The position numbers and the translations under genes are program-made. Below are positions 17,101-24,922 of a DNA stretch of 64,000 bases, piece after piece; the stretch's first letter is position 1; every line of letters begins with the position of its first letter. This DNA is from Imperialibacter roseus. Lineage in GTDB: Bacteria > Bacteroidota > Bacteroidia > Cytophagales > Cyclobacteriaceae. The notes under the pieces are model-generated. The model did no database searches, was not told the origin of the DNA, and worked only from the letters and a program-made list of their open reading frames with translations. The stretch lies in contig NZ_CP136051.1 in the NCBI RefSeq assembly GCF_032999765.1, positions 1,650,417 to 1,714,416 on the forward strand. Direction: 5' to 3'.

Positions 17101-19692
17101 GATGATACCCCGCTTGTCACCTTCCGGAGTTTTTACACCTACGAAGGTTGAATACGGATAGTAAGGCATGCTGACGTTGCTGATGCTGAAATCGCCACCT
17201 TCTTCATATACTTTGCCCAGAAACCTGGCATTGAGAGCACCAGGAGCATTGTTAGGCTCTCCCAAATTGATGTTGATCCGGGAATATCCATCAGCATTCA
17301 CCCTGCCTTCGTACACCATTTCCCGCTCGGAGTAGAAGTCTTTTGAGAGGTCGTCGAAGCTGTAGTTGGGGTATTTTTTGAAAGTGGTTTTAATGGGAGA
17401 TAAAACCAGTTCAAACTCCGCTTTCAGGTTGCCCGCCTTGGCGCCGCTAAGCCAGCGTACATTCAAGTCGCCGGATGCTTGCTGGTCGGAGGAGGTGAAC
17501 ACGCTTTTGTTGAAATTAAGCTCTATTTTGAGCCTATTGGGCTTGATGGTTTCTATTTTTATCTGTTTGCTGAAGGTGGCGCCGCCTACTTTGGCTTTGG
17601 CCAACCAATTGCCCGTAGGGGCGTCTTTGTCTGTGAGCAGATCAAAGCGATACATGTCACCCACCGGCTGAGAGCTCACCTTGCGGGAGTAGAGCTGTCC
17701 CATGGGGTTCCACAGCTCCATGATCACAGGGTGCTCCGAAGGGAGCGTCTCCTCAATGTCTTCCAAAATAAATCCAAGGTGCAGGGTATCGGCCGGCCGC
17801 CAAACGCCTCGTTCGCCGTATATAAAACCTTTGAGGCCGTTTTGAATCCGCTCGCCAGTGACGTCAAAATTGCTCAGAGACAATGAGCTGCCGTCGTCAA
17901 TTTTCAGGTAGCCTACCTGATTGTCTTTTTTGGCGATAATAACGAAAGGATTCCCCTTGCCTTGTAAGATCACTTTGCCGTCGCCGTCGGTCTGACCGGA
18001 GCTTAGCAACTGCTGTTGGTAATCATAGGCTTTTACTTCGACGCCCGACATGGGCTGAACGTTCACCAGGTTAGTAGCAAACACATGCAGGTTGCCATCG
18101 TCTCTTTTCTTCGCAATGAGCCCCAGGTCTGAAGAGAAAAGTACCTTTCTGATAGAGCGTCGGTCTCCAAAGTACGAACTGGTGCATGGATTGTCCCGGT
18201 CTTCATATCGGTAGTCGTCGCTGTAATAGTCCTCGTAGCCGTCCCAGTAAGACTCTTCCTCTTCTGCTCCCCAATCTTCCTCTATATCATCCATTTCTTC
18301 AATGGCGCCGCCCTCAGCAGTACAGAAGTAGAGTGAATATTTCTTCCGGAAGCCTATCTTTATTTCATAAACCGCCCCGGGAGCAGTCTTAATGATTTCC
18401 TCAAGATTAAGTGTGAAACGATTCCATTTATTGAGATTCGTTACTCCGGAGTTGTTGAGCTGGATAACAGTTTGCGTGACGGGGCGCCCCACCCTTCGAA
18501 GCTCATAGCGGCCACCCATGTTGTTTGTTTGCAGGTATTGCAGCATGTTGTCCTCAAACACCCTGGTGACTGTAACGTCGACTGCGCTGAGCCCAACCGC
18601 TTCAAAAGGCAGGATGACCCCGTTTGTGCTGGGCAGGATAGATTTCCCCGAGGTGTCGACCAAACGTATCTCCGGTTTGACCTGCACCATTTCCAGGCTG
18701 GTGCTGTAGTCTTGTTTCAGGTTGTAGCCAGCAATGTTTTTGAGAGAATTGTGAATAGTGACCTCTACTGAGCCCTGAAGAGTAGAGGTAGGGTAAATTT
18801 TTAATTCATTTAAGCTGATAACAGTGCGATGTCTGTTGCTGTTACCGGCTAGCTGGATGAGGCCCTGAAGCGCTTGCCTGTCGTCCAGCGGGTCTGAAAA
18901 AAGAATAGAGATGTAGTCCTCTGCTCCGGTCACAAATTTACTCGACAGCACCGAGAAATCGCTTAAAGAAGGCACCTTCACCTCCTGTTCTTCCGATTTT
19001 TCGGCGCCAATAGACGTGCCATTGAAGGCCAGGGTCACAGTGCTTTCCTTTTCGGAGCGGGTAACTTCTTCTACAACAAATGCATGCATGTTGTTGTCGC
19101 CGTGCTTCCAGGTAACCTTCAGGTCTTTACCACCCTGAGTGGCTTTCAATACATTTTCTACGTTCTCAATATCCGCAAAGTCGGCGGTCTGTACCTGGCC
19201 GTCAATCCTCATCCTCTTAAGGTCTTTTTTGTCGTAAGGCTGGAGGTTGTTGACTATTCCGTCGAAATTTTGGATGAGTGTTTGAAAGGTGAACTTAAAC
19301 TCACTTCTGTCGCCGGGCACATCCTTGAGCACCTTGCCCAGACTGAAAATAGCTTCGTATTTGGTGTTGCTGGGAAGGTATTCGGATGGAGTGTAGACAA
19401 TTGTGCGATTATCTTCCCAAAGCGCTGTTCCCTTCATTGATGGGGAAAATTTGAAAAAAGAGGCATCAACAGCTTTGCCTGCCAGCGAGTCTCCGGCTGA
19501 TTTAGTGAGCCGGATTCGGATAGATGAGGTACGTGAAATCACACCACCGGTGAAAGAGGAAATATAATCTACATAGAGATTCTTGGGGCTGCTAAAGTCG
19601 TCTTTTCTGGCGGCCGGGCCTGAGCCGCCGCAGGCAGTCAAAAGGTAAAAAATAGCAGAGCAAGCAAAAAGTTGTTTTAATACACGTTGCAT
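14128..19692 (-). CDS. Bacterial alpha-2-macroglobulin, large lipoprotein with thioester motif
   Basis: 1854 residues. Lipobox L-L-T-A-C at C21. Multiple macroglobulin-like domains precede the MG2 segment (G-F-I-Y-G-E-R-G-V-W-R-P-A-D-T-L-H-L-G-F), followed by the A2M core. The thioester-type motif G-C-I-E-Q-T-T, with C1402, fits the internal Cys-Gln bond that traps attacking proteases, and the TED helices follow. An acidic, Tyr-rich insertion at about residues 465-500 is unusual. The family guards the periplasm against proteases together with PBP1C, encoded next downstream. It is longer than the E. coli YfhM homologue (about 1650 residues). The protease-bait region cannot be located by eye. 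Confidence 0.93.
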   Translation of the reverse strand: MQRVLKQLFACSAIFYLLTACGGSGPAARKDDFSSPKNLYVDYISSFTGGVISRTSSIRIRLTKSAGDSLAGKAVDASFFKFSPSMKGTALWEDNRTIVYTPSEYLPSNTKYEAIFSLGKVLKDVPGDRSEFKFTFQTLIQNFDGIVNNLQPYDKKDLKRMRIDGQVQTADFADIENVENVLKATQGGKDLKVTWKHGDNNMHAFVVEEVTRSEKESTVTLAFNGTSIGAEKSEEQEVKVPSLSDFSVLSSKFVTGAEDYISILFSDPLDDRQALQGLIQLAGNSNRHRTVISLNELKIYPTSTLQGSVEVTIHNSLKNIAGYNLKQDYSTSLEMVQVKPEIRLVDTSGKSILPSTNGVILPFEAVGLSAVDVTVTRVFEDNMLQYLQTNNMGGRYELRRVGRPVTQTVIQLNNSGVTNLNKWNRFTLNLEEIIKTAPGAVYEIKIGFRKKYSLYFCTAEGGAIEEMDDIEEDWGAEEEESYWDGYEDYYSDDYRYEDRDNPCTSSYFGDRRSIRKVLFSSDLGLIAKKRDDGNLHVFATNLVNVQPMSGVEVKAYDYQQQLLSSGQTDGDGKVILQGKGNPFVIIAKKDNQVGYLKIDDGSSLSLSNFDVTGERIQNGLKGFIYGERGVWRPADTLHLGFILEDIEETLPSEHPVIMELWNPMGQLYSRKVSSQPVGDMYRFDLLTDKDAPTGNWLAKAKVGGATFSKQIKIETIKPNRLKIELNFNKSVFTSSDQQASGDLNVRWLSGAKAGNLKAEFELVLSPIKTTFKKYPNYSFDDLSKDFYSEREMVYEGRVNADGYSRININLGEPNNAPGALNARFLGKVYEEGGDFSISNVSMPYYPYSTFVGVKTPEGDKRGIILTDKDHAIRIASVDADGNPINRRNVKVQLFKLDWKWWWDNSYDAISNYVGRSYRDPIKEGFVDTNNGEGSWNLRIDYPQWGRYFVRVEDPISGHSAGQVVYIDWPGWAGKGKRGELGGSSMLDFGIEKEEYKVGEKIALSIPTTAGNRILVSLESGSKVLQTFWVEAKEGNTAVDFEATSDMAPNFYINLTMLQPHGQTSNDLPIRLYGVQSVKVVDPGTRLEPVIAMPDDLRPEQSFTIGVSEKGGKAMAYSIAVVDEGLLDITNFKTPDPWNSFYAREALGIKTWDVYDDVMGAFAGKIERLLAVGGDGDIEAKEETEANRFKPVVMYLGPFYLQAGKSAKHNLKLPQYIGSVKTMVIAANNGAYGFADKATPVKQPLMILATLPRVAGPTETMKLPVNVFALDNNVKNAKVKVEATGTLALNGAAEQSVTFSGQGDKVIYFDLKAKEVLGVGKVKVTATSGSLTASYDIEMNIIPRNPPVTQVVEKVLGASENWSLDYTPIGLAGRNEGAIELSTLPPLNIEQRLGYLIQYPHGCIEQTTSSVFAQLYLDNLTTLPDDKKMQVQKNIDAAINRLKSFQLSSGGFSYWPGNSYANFWGTNYAGHFLIEARKKGYSVPEGMLASWTNFQTQKADAWGSLSGEEDNDLIQAYRLYTLALAGSPAVGAMNRMKEKANLQREARWRLALTYALAGFDQQATGLVEGLSSEVEPDNNRRYYYTYGSPMRDQAMIMETLLQLKRKEDAFGILQKIAKEMGNKDNWMSTQTTAYCFISIAKYVQDFPLEESLTVALEVGGKLSPAGGKDYVTQVYLQTPDKQQPIKITNNGSAPIFARIIRKGVPIEGGEIAGEKNLSMIVSYKTMDGDGLDVSRLKQGTNFMAEVVVRNPGEKGLYKDMALTQLFPSGWEIINTRLEGTEDASNGQKPDYTDIRDDRVMNYFDLQASKQIVIRVLLNASYQGKFYMPATSVEAMYDDTIYAHKAGRWVEVITDK

Positions 19693-19838
19693 AATGATGA
19701 AATTTTTCGGTTGGTAAATTAGCTACTGAAAATCAATTTGAGAGTGACCTTGTTGTAAATTAATTATTCAGCACGCTATATCTTTTAGAGAAATATAGTA
19801 TTTCGCTACCGAACATATTCCTTTTTGCGTAAATAATT

Positions 19839-20474
19839 CTATTGTATTGAAATAGTCAGCCAAACCATATAAGGCACGGGGATTACCTCATCGGGGTTTC
19901 TGACCAGCTCTTTTAGTTTTTCGTTAGTCACGAAGCCATGCTTTTCGGTCGAAAGATCAGTCAGCGCATAGCCGTAGGCGGCAAGCAGATCTTCAAATGG
20001 GCCGTAAACATGATGATCTATCATGACCTGTCTGATCAATTTATAGTCCAGCTTCTTGCCATTTTTGTTCACATGCGCTTTCCACTCACCGGAAGCATTG
20101 AAGGCGGCTATTTGGTTTTGAAGCACGTCGTCATATTCCAGCGGATAGCCAATGTTTGCCGATGTTAAGCGAATAGGGATGAGCTGTGTGGCACTGTCCC
20201 ATAATATGCGGATGTTAGGTATTTCGTCGGACAGGTTTGTCCTGTCCCCGGTGTTTTTACTGACGAAGTAATTTAGGAAAATTGCCGTGTCTGAATCACC
20301 GTTCTTCCGAAAGGTCAATGACCGGTATCCATCATCTAAAGTCAGCTTTAGTGAAATGGACCTAAAAGAAGTATCGACCTCAATCTGCCCCCGGCATAAA
20401 TGCGAAATGGGTAGCAATAAGATGAGAAGATATGCCTTTAACGACACTGTTTTATTCTTTGTAATAAGCTCCAA
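19839..20474 (-). CDS. Secreted hypothetical protein downstream of the haem-copper protein
   Basis: 211 residues with a probable signal peptide (about 1-30, ending C-R-G-Q; an N-terminal extension M-E-L-I-T-K-N-K is basic). The body is mixed alpha/beta with no motif I recognise. It lacks CxxCH and His pairs. Its start overlaps the end of the haem-copper monooxygenase-like gene by 23 bp, so the two are probably co-translated and may work together in the periplasm. Confidence 0.6.
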   Translation of the reverse strand: MELITKNKTVSLKAYLLILLLPISHLCRGQIEVDTSFRSISLKLTLDDGYRSLTFRKNGDSDTAIFLNYFVSKNTGDRTNLSDEIPNIRILWDSATQLIPIRLTSANIGYPLEYDDVLQNQIAAFNASGEWKAHVNKNGKKLDYKLIRQVMIDHHVYGPFEDLLAAYGYALTDLSTEKHGFVTNEKLKELVRNPDEVIPVPYMVWLTISIQ

Positions 20475-21816
20475 AAAGAATCATCATTTCATCGGTGCTT
20501 CTCAGCCCGAAATGCAGGCTGCGATTTTCCTGGTTGTCATAAGTAGTCACAAGTTTCAGGCCACCTTTAGCCGGAATCACCAGCGGCGGATCAAGCTGAA
20601 GAATTGGTGGATGTTCCCAGTCGTAGGAGATGTATACCAGCTTGCCGTCGTTTTCACCGCCTATGGCATACACCCTGAACTCGGTCATATGGCTGTGTGC
20701 ATGCGACCAAAGCTGGAAGATTGTCCTTTCCTCATCAAAGCGAAACTCTTTGGTAAGGCTCGTTTTCGTCTTTGCGGGGATATTGATATTGTCGTTGTTC
20801 AGGTTAAGAATTTCAGCAACATGCGCCACCTCTTCCTCTTTTGTTGTGTAAATATTGGCGTACACCTCACCTACAACCGCCTCATTTGTTTTGTTGGCGT
20901 AGTGGCTGTTCATATCGAACCCTGAGTTGGCAGGCACCTTCAAAGCCACCCCCTCCGGAAATGCATAGCGCATGCGTGGCCATTGCGTGCCTGTAACGAA
21001 CTGGTGATAGGCCATGACAAGCAAAGTGGAGATAACATATTCGCCTTTGGCGTCATATACGTCTCTGATATAGTCGGACTTGGGCACAAAAAGCTCCGGG
21101 ATGTTATTTGTATAGTTGTAAAGGATAAAATGGTGGCTGCCAGGCCGCATGCTGAACTCCACCTCTTTGATGAAGATGGGGTCGGGATTATTGAGTAGCT
21201 TATAAGAGAACATTTCCCTGTCGGTATTGGCTGGCACATCAAACGGGCCGAGGTGGAACTGAATACCCTCAGCAGGCACCGCCAGTGGTTCGAATGGAAG
21301 CACTTCAAAAGTAGTGGTGTCTTCAAGGATCGACCGGTCGACGATCTCTCCGTCTTTCGGAGCGCCATTGATGATCCACTGCCTGATGAACTCAAGTTCA
21401 CCGTTAGTCAGCACACCTCCAAGTGGCATGAGCGAGCCGTATTGCGGGTGATCCTGGTAAAAATGCTCCTGATCATGTATGTTGATTTTTTCCCAAAGGA
21501 AGCTTTTGTATAGACTTTCAATGCCTTTGTCTCCCACTAGCTGCAAGCCATCGGCTTTTGCGGCTGCGTTGTTGGGGGTTCTGTTGATGAGCTGTTCGTA
21601 CGACTCCTCTGCCGAAAGGATCAGGTCCGATTGCTTGGCGAATGTGGTGCCGGGCGAGTGGCAGCTCAAGCAGGATGCGTCCCATATTTCTCCCTGTATT
21701 ATTTCGTAGGTCGATGTGTAGCTGGCTAATGGGTCTTTTGGAGGCTCTTCTGTTCTGTCGCAGCCGACGCTTAACAGGAGGGCGATAAGGCAGATAACTG
21801 AGCTTTTTACTTTCAT
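20452..21816 (-). CDS. Lipoprotein fusing a c-type cytochrome domain with a PHM-like two-copper monooxygenase domain
   Basis: 454 residues. Lipobox L-S-V-G-C at C19. The haem domain spans about 33-153: C49-L-S-C52-H53 binds haem, and M130 in S-L-M-P-L-G-G is a likely axial ligand. The rest resembles peptidylglycine alpha-hydroxylating / dopamine beta-monooxygenase folds. H228-H229 and H305 (N-S-H-Y) fit one copper site; H372-x-H374 and M444 (D-E-M-M) fit the other. All six expected ligands are present. Known enzymes insert oxygen at C-H bonds using external ascorbate; here the haem may deliver electrons directly. It overlaps the downstream hypothetical gene. The substrate is unknown. Confidence 0.8.
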   Translation of the reverse strand: MKVKSSVICLIALLLSVGCDRTEEPPKDPLASYTSTYEIIQGEIWDASCLSCHSPGTTFAKQSDLILSAEESYEQLINRTPNNAAAKADGLQLVGDKGIESLYKSFLWEKINIHDQEHFYQDHPQYGSLMPLGGVLTNGELEFIRQWIINGAPKDGEIVDRSILEDTTTFEVLPFEPLAVPAEGIQFHLGPFDVPANTDREMFSYKLLNNPDPIFIKEVEFSMRPGSHHFILYNYTNNIPELFVPKSDYIRDVYDAKGEYVISTLLVMAYHQFVTGTQWPRMRYAFPEGVALKVPANSGFDMNSHYANKTNEAVVGEVYANIYTTKEEEVAHVAEILNLNNDNINIPAKTKTSLTKEFRFDEERTIFQLWSHAHSHMTEFRVYAIGGENDGKLVYISYDWEHPPILQLDPPLVIPAKGGLKLVTTYDNQENRSLHFGLRSTDEMMILFGAYYKE

Positions 21817-21883
21817 AACGAGAGGGCTGTGTATAAAAATAGTGAATAAACCTGACTTTGCCGGGCATCAGTTGGTTTTCCCA

Positions 21884-21902
21884 GGGCAAACGCATTTAAA
21901 AC
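21884..21902 (+). repeat. Left copy of the 19-bp inverted repeat bracketing the IS110-type element
   Basis: GGGCAAACGCATTTAAAAC here is perfectly inverted at 23463-23481, 1.56 kb away. The same 12-base core is found in the nested palindrome at 1909-2041. It is probably part of the repeat family into which the IS inserted, not the IS tip itself, because IS110 elements usually lack long terminal inverted repeats. Confidence 0.75.
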
Positions 21903-21963
21903 TATTTAACTTTGAAATTCTTCTTTTTTACCCTTCCAGGTCGGCCCGTTCCACGTCGGTAAC

Positions 21964-22020
21964 CCTAAAGGGAACGAAGAATTTAAAAGCTGTTACGGCC
22001 GGTCAGGCTCACCCTTTAGG
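21964..22020. repeat. Hairpin of the interrupted palindromic repeat
   Basis: CCTAAAGGG (21964-21972) and CCCTTTAGG (22012-22020) form a perfect 9-bp stem around 39 nt. The layout matches the inner hairpin of the 1909-2041 repeat (C-rich arms containing AAGGG and CCCTT), also about 40 bp after a GGGCAAACGCAT end. The right arm coincides with the proposed left junction of the IS at 22013-22021. Confidence 0.5.
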
Positions 22021-22037
22021 CCTTATGATTGTAAAAG

Positions 22038-22108
22038 CATAAGCTTCTATGCAATTTAGTTTTGGATAGACATCAACACTTGTCAAACTAAAAAGATAGA
22101 AGCTTATG
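22038..22108 (+). promoter_or_regulatory. Long hairpin covering the transposase start codon; candidate bridge-RNA or attenuator
   Basis: CATAAGCTTCTAT (22038-22050) pairs perfectly with ATAGAAGCTTATG (22096-22108), whose last three bases are the transposase ATG. A second stem lies inside: TTTAGTTTTG (22055-22064) with CAAACTAAA (22084-22092), one base bulged, around a 19-nt loop. In mRNA this would hide the start codon. IS110-family elements also encode a structured bridge RNA in a non-coding end; two stems with internal loops would suit that role, but the segment is short for a full bridge RNA. Confidence 0.55.
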
Positions 22109-23185
22109 AAAGGTAAAAGTAAAGAATTGAACTTCGAAGGTCAAAAGGTATTCGTTGGCATTGATGTGCATTTAACCAGTTGGAAAGTGACCATATTATT
22201 GGAACAGCTTACACATAAGACGTTTTCACAGGATCCGAGAGCTGAGACTTTAGCCAGCTATCTAAGGAGAACCTTTCCAGGGGCCGAATATTATTCAGCC
22301 TATGAGGCAGGATTTTGCGGTTACAGTGTTCACCGATCTCTGGAGGCATGTGGCATACACAATATTGTAGTCAACCCAGCAGACATTCCTACCACAGATA
22401 AAGAGAAGAAACAAAAGGAGGACAGCCGAGATAGTAGAAAAATTGCACGCTGTTTACGTACTGGAGAATTAGAAGCTATCCATGTTCCAGACAGGGCTAT
22501 AGAAGAACTTCGTGGGCTGGTAAGGTACCGTAAAACTTTGGTCAAGGAAATCAGTAGAAACAAGACCAGGGTCAAAGCTTCTTTACATTTCTATGGTATT
22601 GAAATTCCGGCAGAACTGGACTCTGCATCACGCCACTGGTCAGCTAATTTCTCCAAATGGTTAGCAACCATAAGGCTATCGACAGATTACGGCCATACCG
22701 TAATAGCCGACACGGTGGATACAGTTGATCATTTACGGTCTACACTACTCAAAATCAATAAGCAGCTAAGGACAATAGCTAAAAGTGAGGCGTATGCTCA
22801 TAAAATTAACTGCCTTAAAAGTATTCCCGGAGTAGGACTGGTTGTGTCGATGACTTTGCTTACAGAACTCGAGCAGATCAACCGGTTCAAGAACCTGGAT
22901 AAACTTTGTGCTTATATTGGACTGATTCCATCTACTAATTCTTCAGGAGATAAAGATCGAACAGGAAGCATTACACCCAGAAGCAATAAACCATTGAGAG
23001 GGGTACTTATTGAAAGTGCATGGGTTGCCAGTAGAATTGATCCTGCTCTAGCTCTGGCTTATAGTAATTTGTGTAAGCGAATGAAGCCAAATAGAGCTAT
23101 TATTCGAATAGCTAAAAAGTTATTGAATCGTATAAGGTTTGTATTGAAAAATGAAACAGAGTATGAATATGCGGTGGTTAAATGA
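22106..23185 (+). CDS. IS110-family transposase (DEDD recombinase)
   Basis: 359 residues. The N-terminal RuvC-like DEDD domain begins F-V-G-I-D20-V-H-L-T-S-W-K, with Y-E-A-G-F-C-G and then D-S-R-D-S-R-K-I-A-R further on. The C-terminal Transposase_20 domain has S-I-P-G-V-G-L-V and A-Y-I-G-L-I-P-S-T-N-S-S-G, which should contain the catalytic serine, followed by R-S-N-K-P-L-R. It is full length with no frameshift, so it is likely active. It catalyses RNA-guided excision and insertion through a circular form in characterised relatives. The ATG lies in the stem described at 22038-22108. The gene sits between divergent host genes. Confidence 0.95.
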   Translation: MKGKSKELNFEGQKVFVGIDVHLTSWKVTILLEQLTHKTFSQDPRAETLASYLRRTFPGAEYYSAYEAGFCGYSVHRSLEACGIHNIVVNPADIPTTDKEKKQKEDSRDSRKIARCLRTGELEAIHVPDRAIEELRGLVRYRKTLVKEISRNKTRVKASLHFYGIEIPAELDSASRHWSANFSKWLATIRLSTDYGHTVIADTVDTVDHLRSTLLKINKQLRTIAKSEAYAHKINCLKSIPGVGLVVSMTLLTELEQINRFKNLDKLCAYIGLIPSTNSSGDKDRTGSITPRSNKPLRGVLIESAWVASRIDPALALAYSNLCKRMKPNRAIIRIAKKLLNRIRFVLKNETEYEYAVVK

Positions 23186-23562
23186 AGAGACTATCATCAT
23201 AAAACAAACTTCACTTGAAAGACAGCTACTCAGCCCTTGCGATGCTAAATTTTAGTATTCGTTTCCTTTAGGCTGCTGCTTTCATTCATAGAAATTAAAC
23301 AAGGAAATGCGGCTTACTAGTCCGTTGATAGAAGGATGTTTTTATGATGATTTATCATGACTAACAAGGAACATGGAGGCAAAGTATTGCTGGCCACTTT
23401 TTGGATTACAACATAGAAGGGCCGGGGTGGAAAAACAGCTTTGAAAATAATTTATCTAATTTGTTTTAAATGCGTTTGCCCTTTTGGTTTTCTCCATCCA
23501 TTTACTCGTTTGAATTCATTCGAATAATAGTTATAATCACCTCTTTTAAAACCTACTCTTTC
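23186..23562. other. Right flank of the IS and leader region of the beta-lactamase-like gene
   Basis: 377 bp without a supported gene. The first 80 bp are the non-coding right end of the IS, up to the direct repeat at 23265-23273. Next comes AT-rich DNA. The right 19-bp inverted repeat GTTTTAAATGCGTTTGCCC is at 23463-23481. The promoter of the downstream hydrolase should lie at about 23480-23550; no clear element was assigned. In-frame upstream extension of the hydrolase to 23470 would translate repeat DNA and is not believed. Confidence 0.5.
23463..23481 (-). repeat. Right copy of the 19-bp inverted repeat
   Basis: Exact reverse complement of 21884-21902. From here inward, about 75 bp read in reverse also contain T-rich, CC and CGGCCC stretches in the same order as the left copy, so the two look like diverged copies of one repeat in opposite orientation. 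Confidence 0.7.
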
Positions 23563-24840
23563 ATGAAAATTACACTACGCCTACGCTTTTTTATTGTCCT
23601 GCTAGTCCTTTTTGCAGGGTTTCTCCACCTCCAGGCACAACCGCTGCCGACTGCCAAACCCGAAGAGGTGGGCATGTCATCGGAAAGACTCCAACGCCTC
23701 AGTACCGTGTTCAAACAATATGCGGACAACAAGAAGATGTCTGGCAATGTTATTTTGGTGATGCGAAAGGGAAAAGTGGTATACCATGAAGCGTTTGGTA
23801 TGAGAGACATCGAATCCAAAGCCGCTATGCCAAAGGATGCGATTTTTCGGATTGCGTCGCAAACCAAGGCCCTTGTTAGTGTTTCGATCATGATGCTTCA
23901 GGAGGAAGGGAAGCTTTTGATAACTGATAACGTAAGTAAATACATTCCTGAGTTTGAAGAGACCACGGTTGCTGTGGCCAAAGAAGATGGCGTGTATGAA
24001 ATTGTGCCGGCGAAAAGGCAAATCACGCTCAGAGACCTGCTCACTCACACAGCTGGCATCGGTTATGGTGGAGGGCCTGCCAAAGATAAATGGGAGGATG
24101 CAGGCATCACGGGGTGGTATTTTGCCCATAGGGAAGAACCTGTTGGCGCCACTATTGCCAAAATGGCTTCCCTGCCTATGGATGCGCAGCCAGGGGAGAA
24201 ATTTGTTTACGGCTATAACACCGACATCCTTGGTGCAGTGGTGGAAAAGGCGTCGGGAATGCCGCTGGATCAATTTATTAAAACGAGGATTACCGATCCG
24301 CTGGGAATGAATGATACGCACTTTTATTTGCCGAAGAGCAAGGTAGGTAAACTTGCAACAGTTTATTCGGCGTATGCAGACAGACCAATTGAGAAATCAC
24401 CGGTAACGGGCACCATGGTGAGCCAGGGTGCTTATGTGGATGGGCCAAGAACCAGTTTTTCTGGTGGAGCTGGTTTGTTGAGCACAGCCGACAACTACGC
24501 CAGGTTTTTGCAAATGACGATGAACGGAGGTGAGCTCAATGGCACAAGGATTCTTTCACCTAAAACCATTGAATTGATGACGGTGAGTCATACAGGTGAT
24601 ATTGAATTTCGGGACGGACAAGGGTTTGGTCTTGGGTTTTCCGTTGTGGAGGATTTAGGTGAAAGAGGCATTCCCGGCTCAGTGGGTGAATACGGCTGGG
24701 GCGGTGCCTATGGCTCAACTTACTGGGTAGACCCCAAAGAAGAGCTGGTGGTGGTCTACTTCAAGCAGCTTATTCCGACTGCGGGCTTGGACGATCAGGC
24801 CAAGCTAAGAGCGCTGGTGTACCAGGCGATTTTGGAGTAA
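23563..24840 (+). CDS. Serine hydrolase of the class C beta-lactamase / DD-peptidase family
   Basis: 425 residues from the ATG at 23563, chosen because a clean signal peptide follows (M-K-I-T-L-R-L-R, hydrophobic, ending L-Q-A-Q); the frame upstream runs into repeat DNA. The catalytic S99-Q-T-K102 is the SxxK motif in [12 protein letters not shown] is the YxN motif. Near the C-terminus G-W-G-G-A-Y-G replaces the usual K/H-T-G. Most members are esterases, D-amino-acid peptidases or of unknown substrate rather than true beta-lactamases. Periplasmic. It lies just right of the IS and could be affected by transcription leaving it. Confidence 0.88.
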   Translation: MKITLRLRFFIVLLVLFAGFLHLQAQPLPTAKPEEVGMSSERLQRLSTVFKQYADNKKMSGNVILVMRKGKVVYHEAFGMRDIESKAAMPKDAIFRIASQTKALVSVSIMMLQEEGKLLITDNVSKYIPEFEETTVAVAKEDGVYEIVPAKRQITLRDLLTHTAGIGYGGGPAKDKWEDAGITGWYFAHREEPVGATIAKMASLPMDAQPGEKFVYGYNTDILGAVVEKASGMPLDQFIKTRITDPLGMNDTHFYLPKSKVGKLATVYSAYADRPIEKSPVTGTMVSQGAYVDGPRTSFSGGAGLLSTADNYARFLQMTMNGGELNGTRILSPKTIELMTVSHTGDIEFRDGQGFGLGFSVVEDLGERGIPGSVGEYGWGGAYGSTYWVDPKEELVVVYFKQLIPTAGLDDQAKLRALVYQAILE

Positions 24841-24922
24841 TTCCATTGGGTAGGGGTTCAATGTTTTTCCGGTGGTGTAACCTCTGTTGGAGAAAGTACT
24901 CAGTTTGTAGTTATTTGATATT

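Larger units (their letters stand above)
22013..23273 (+). mobile_element. IS110-family insertion sequence, proposed extent about 1.25 kb
   Basis: One transposase gene (22106-23185) with short non-coding ends. A 9-bp direct repeat CCTTTAGGC at 22013-22021 and 23265-23273 brackets 1,252 bp, a normal IS110-family size. Such short core repeats are what site-specific DEDD recombinases leave at their junctions. The ends are inferred, not proven. A wider alternative uses the 19-bp inverted repeat at 21884 and 23481. Confidence 0.6.

Noticed and set aside
23470-23562. Upstream start of the beta-lactamase-like gene at 23470
   Set aside because: It would translate the inverted repeat and destroy the signal peptide; the ATG at 23563 is preferred.
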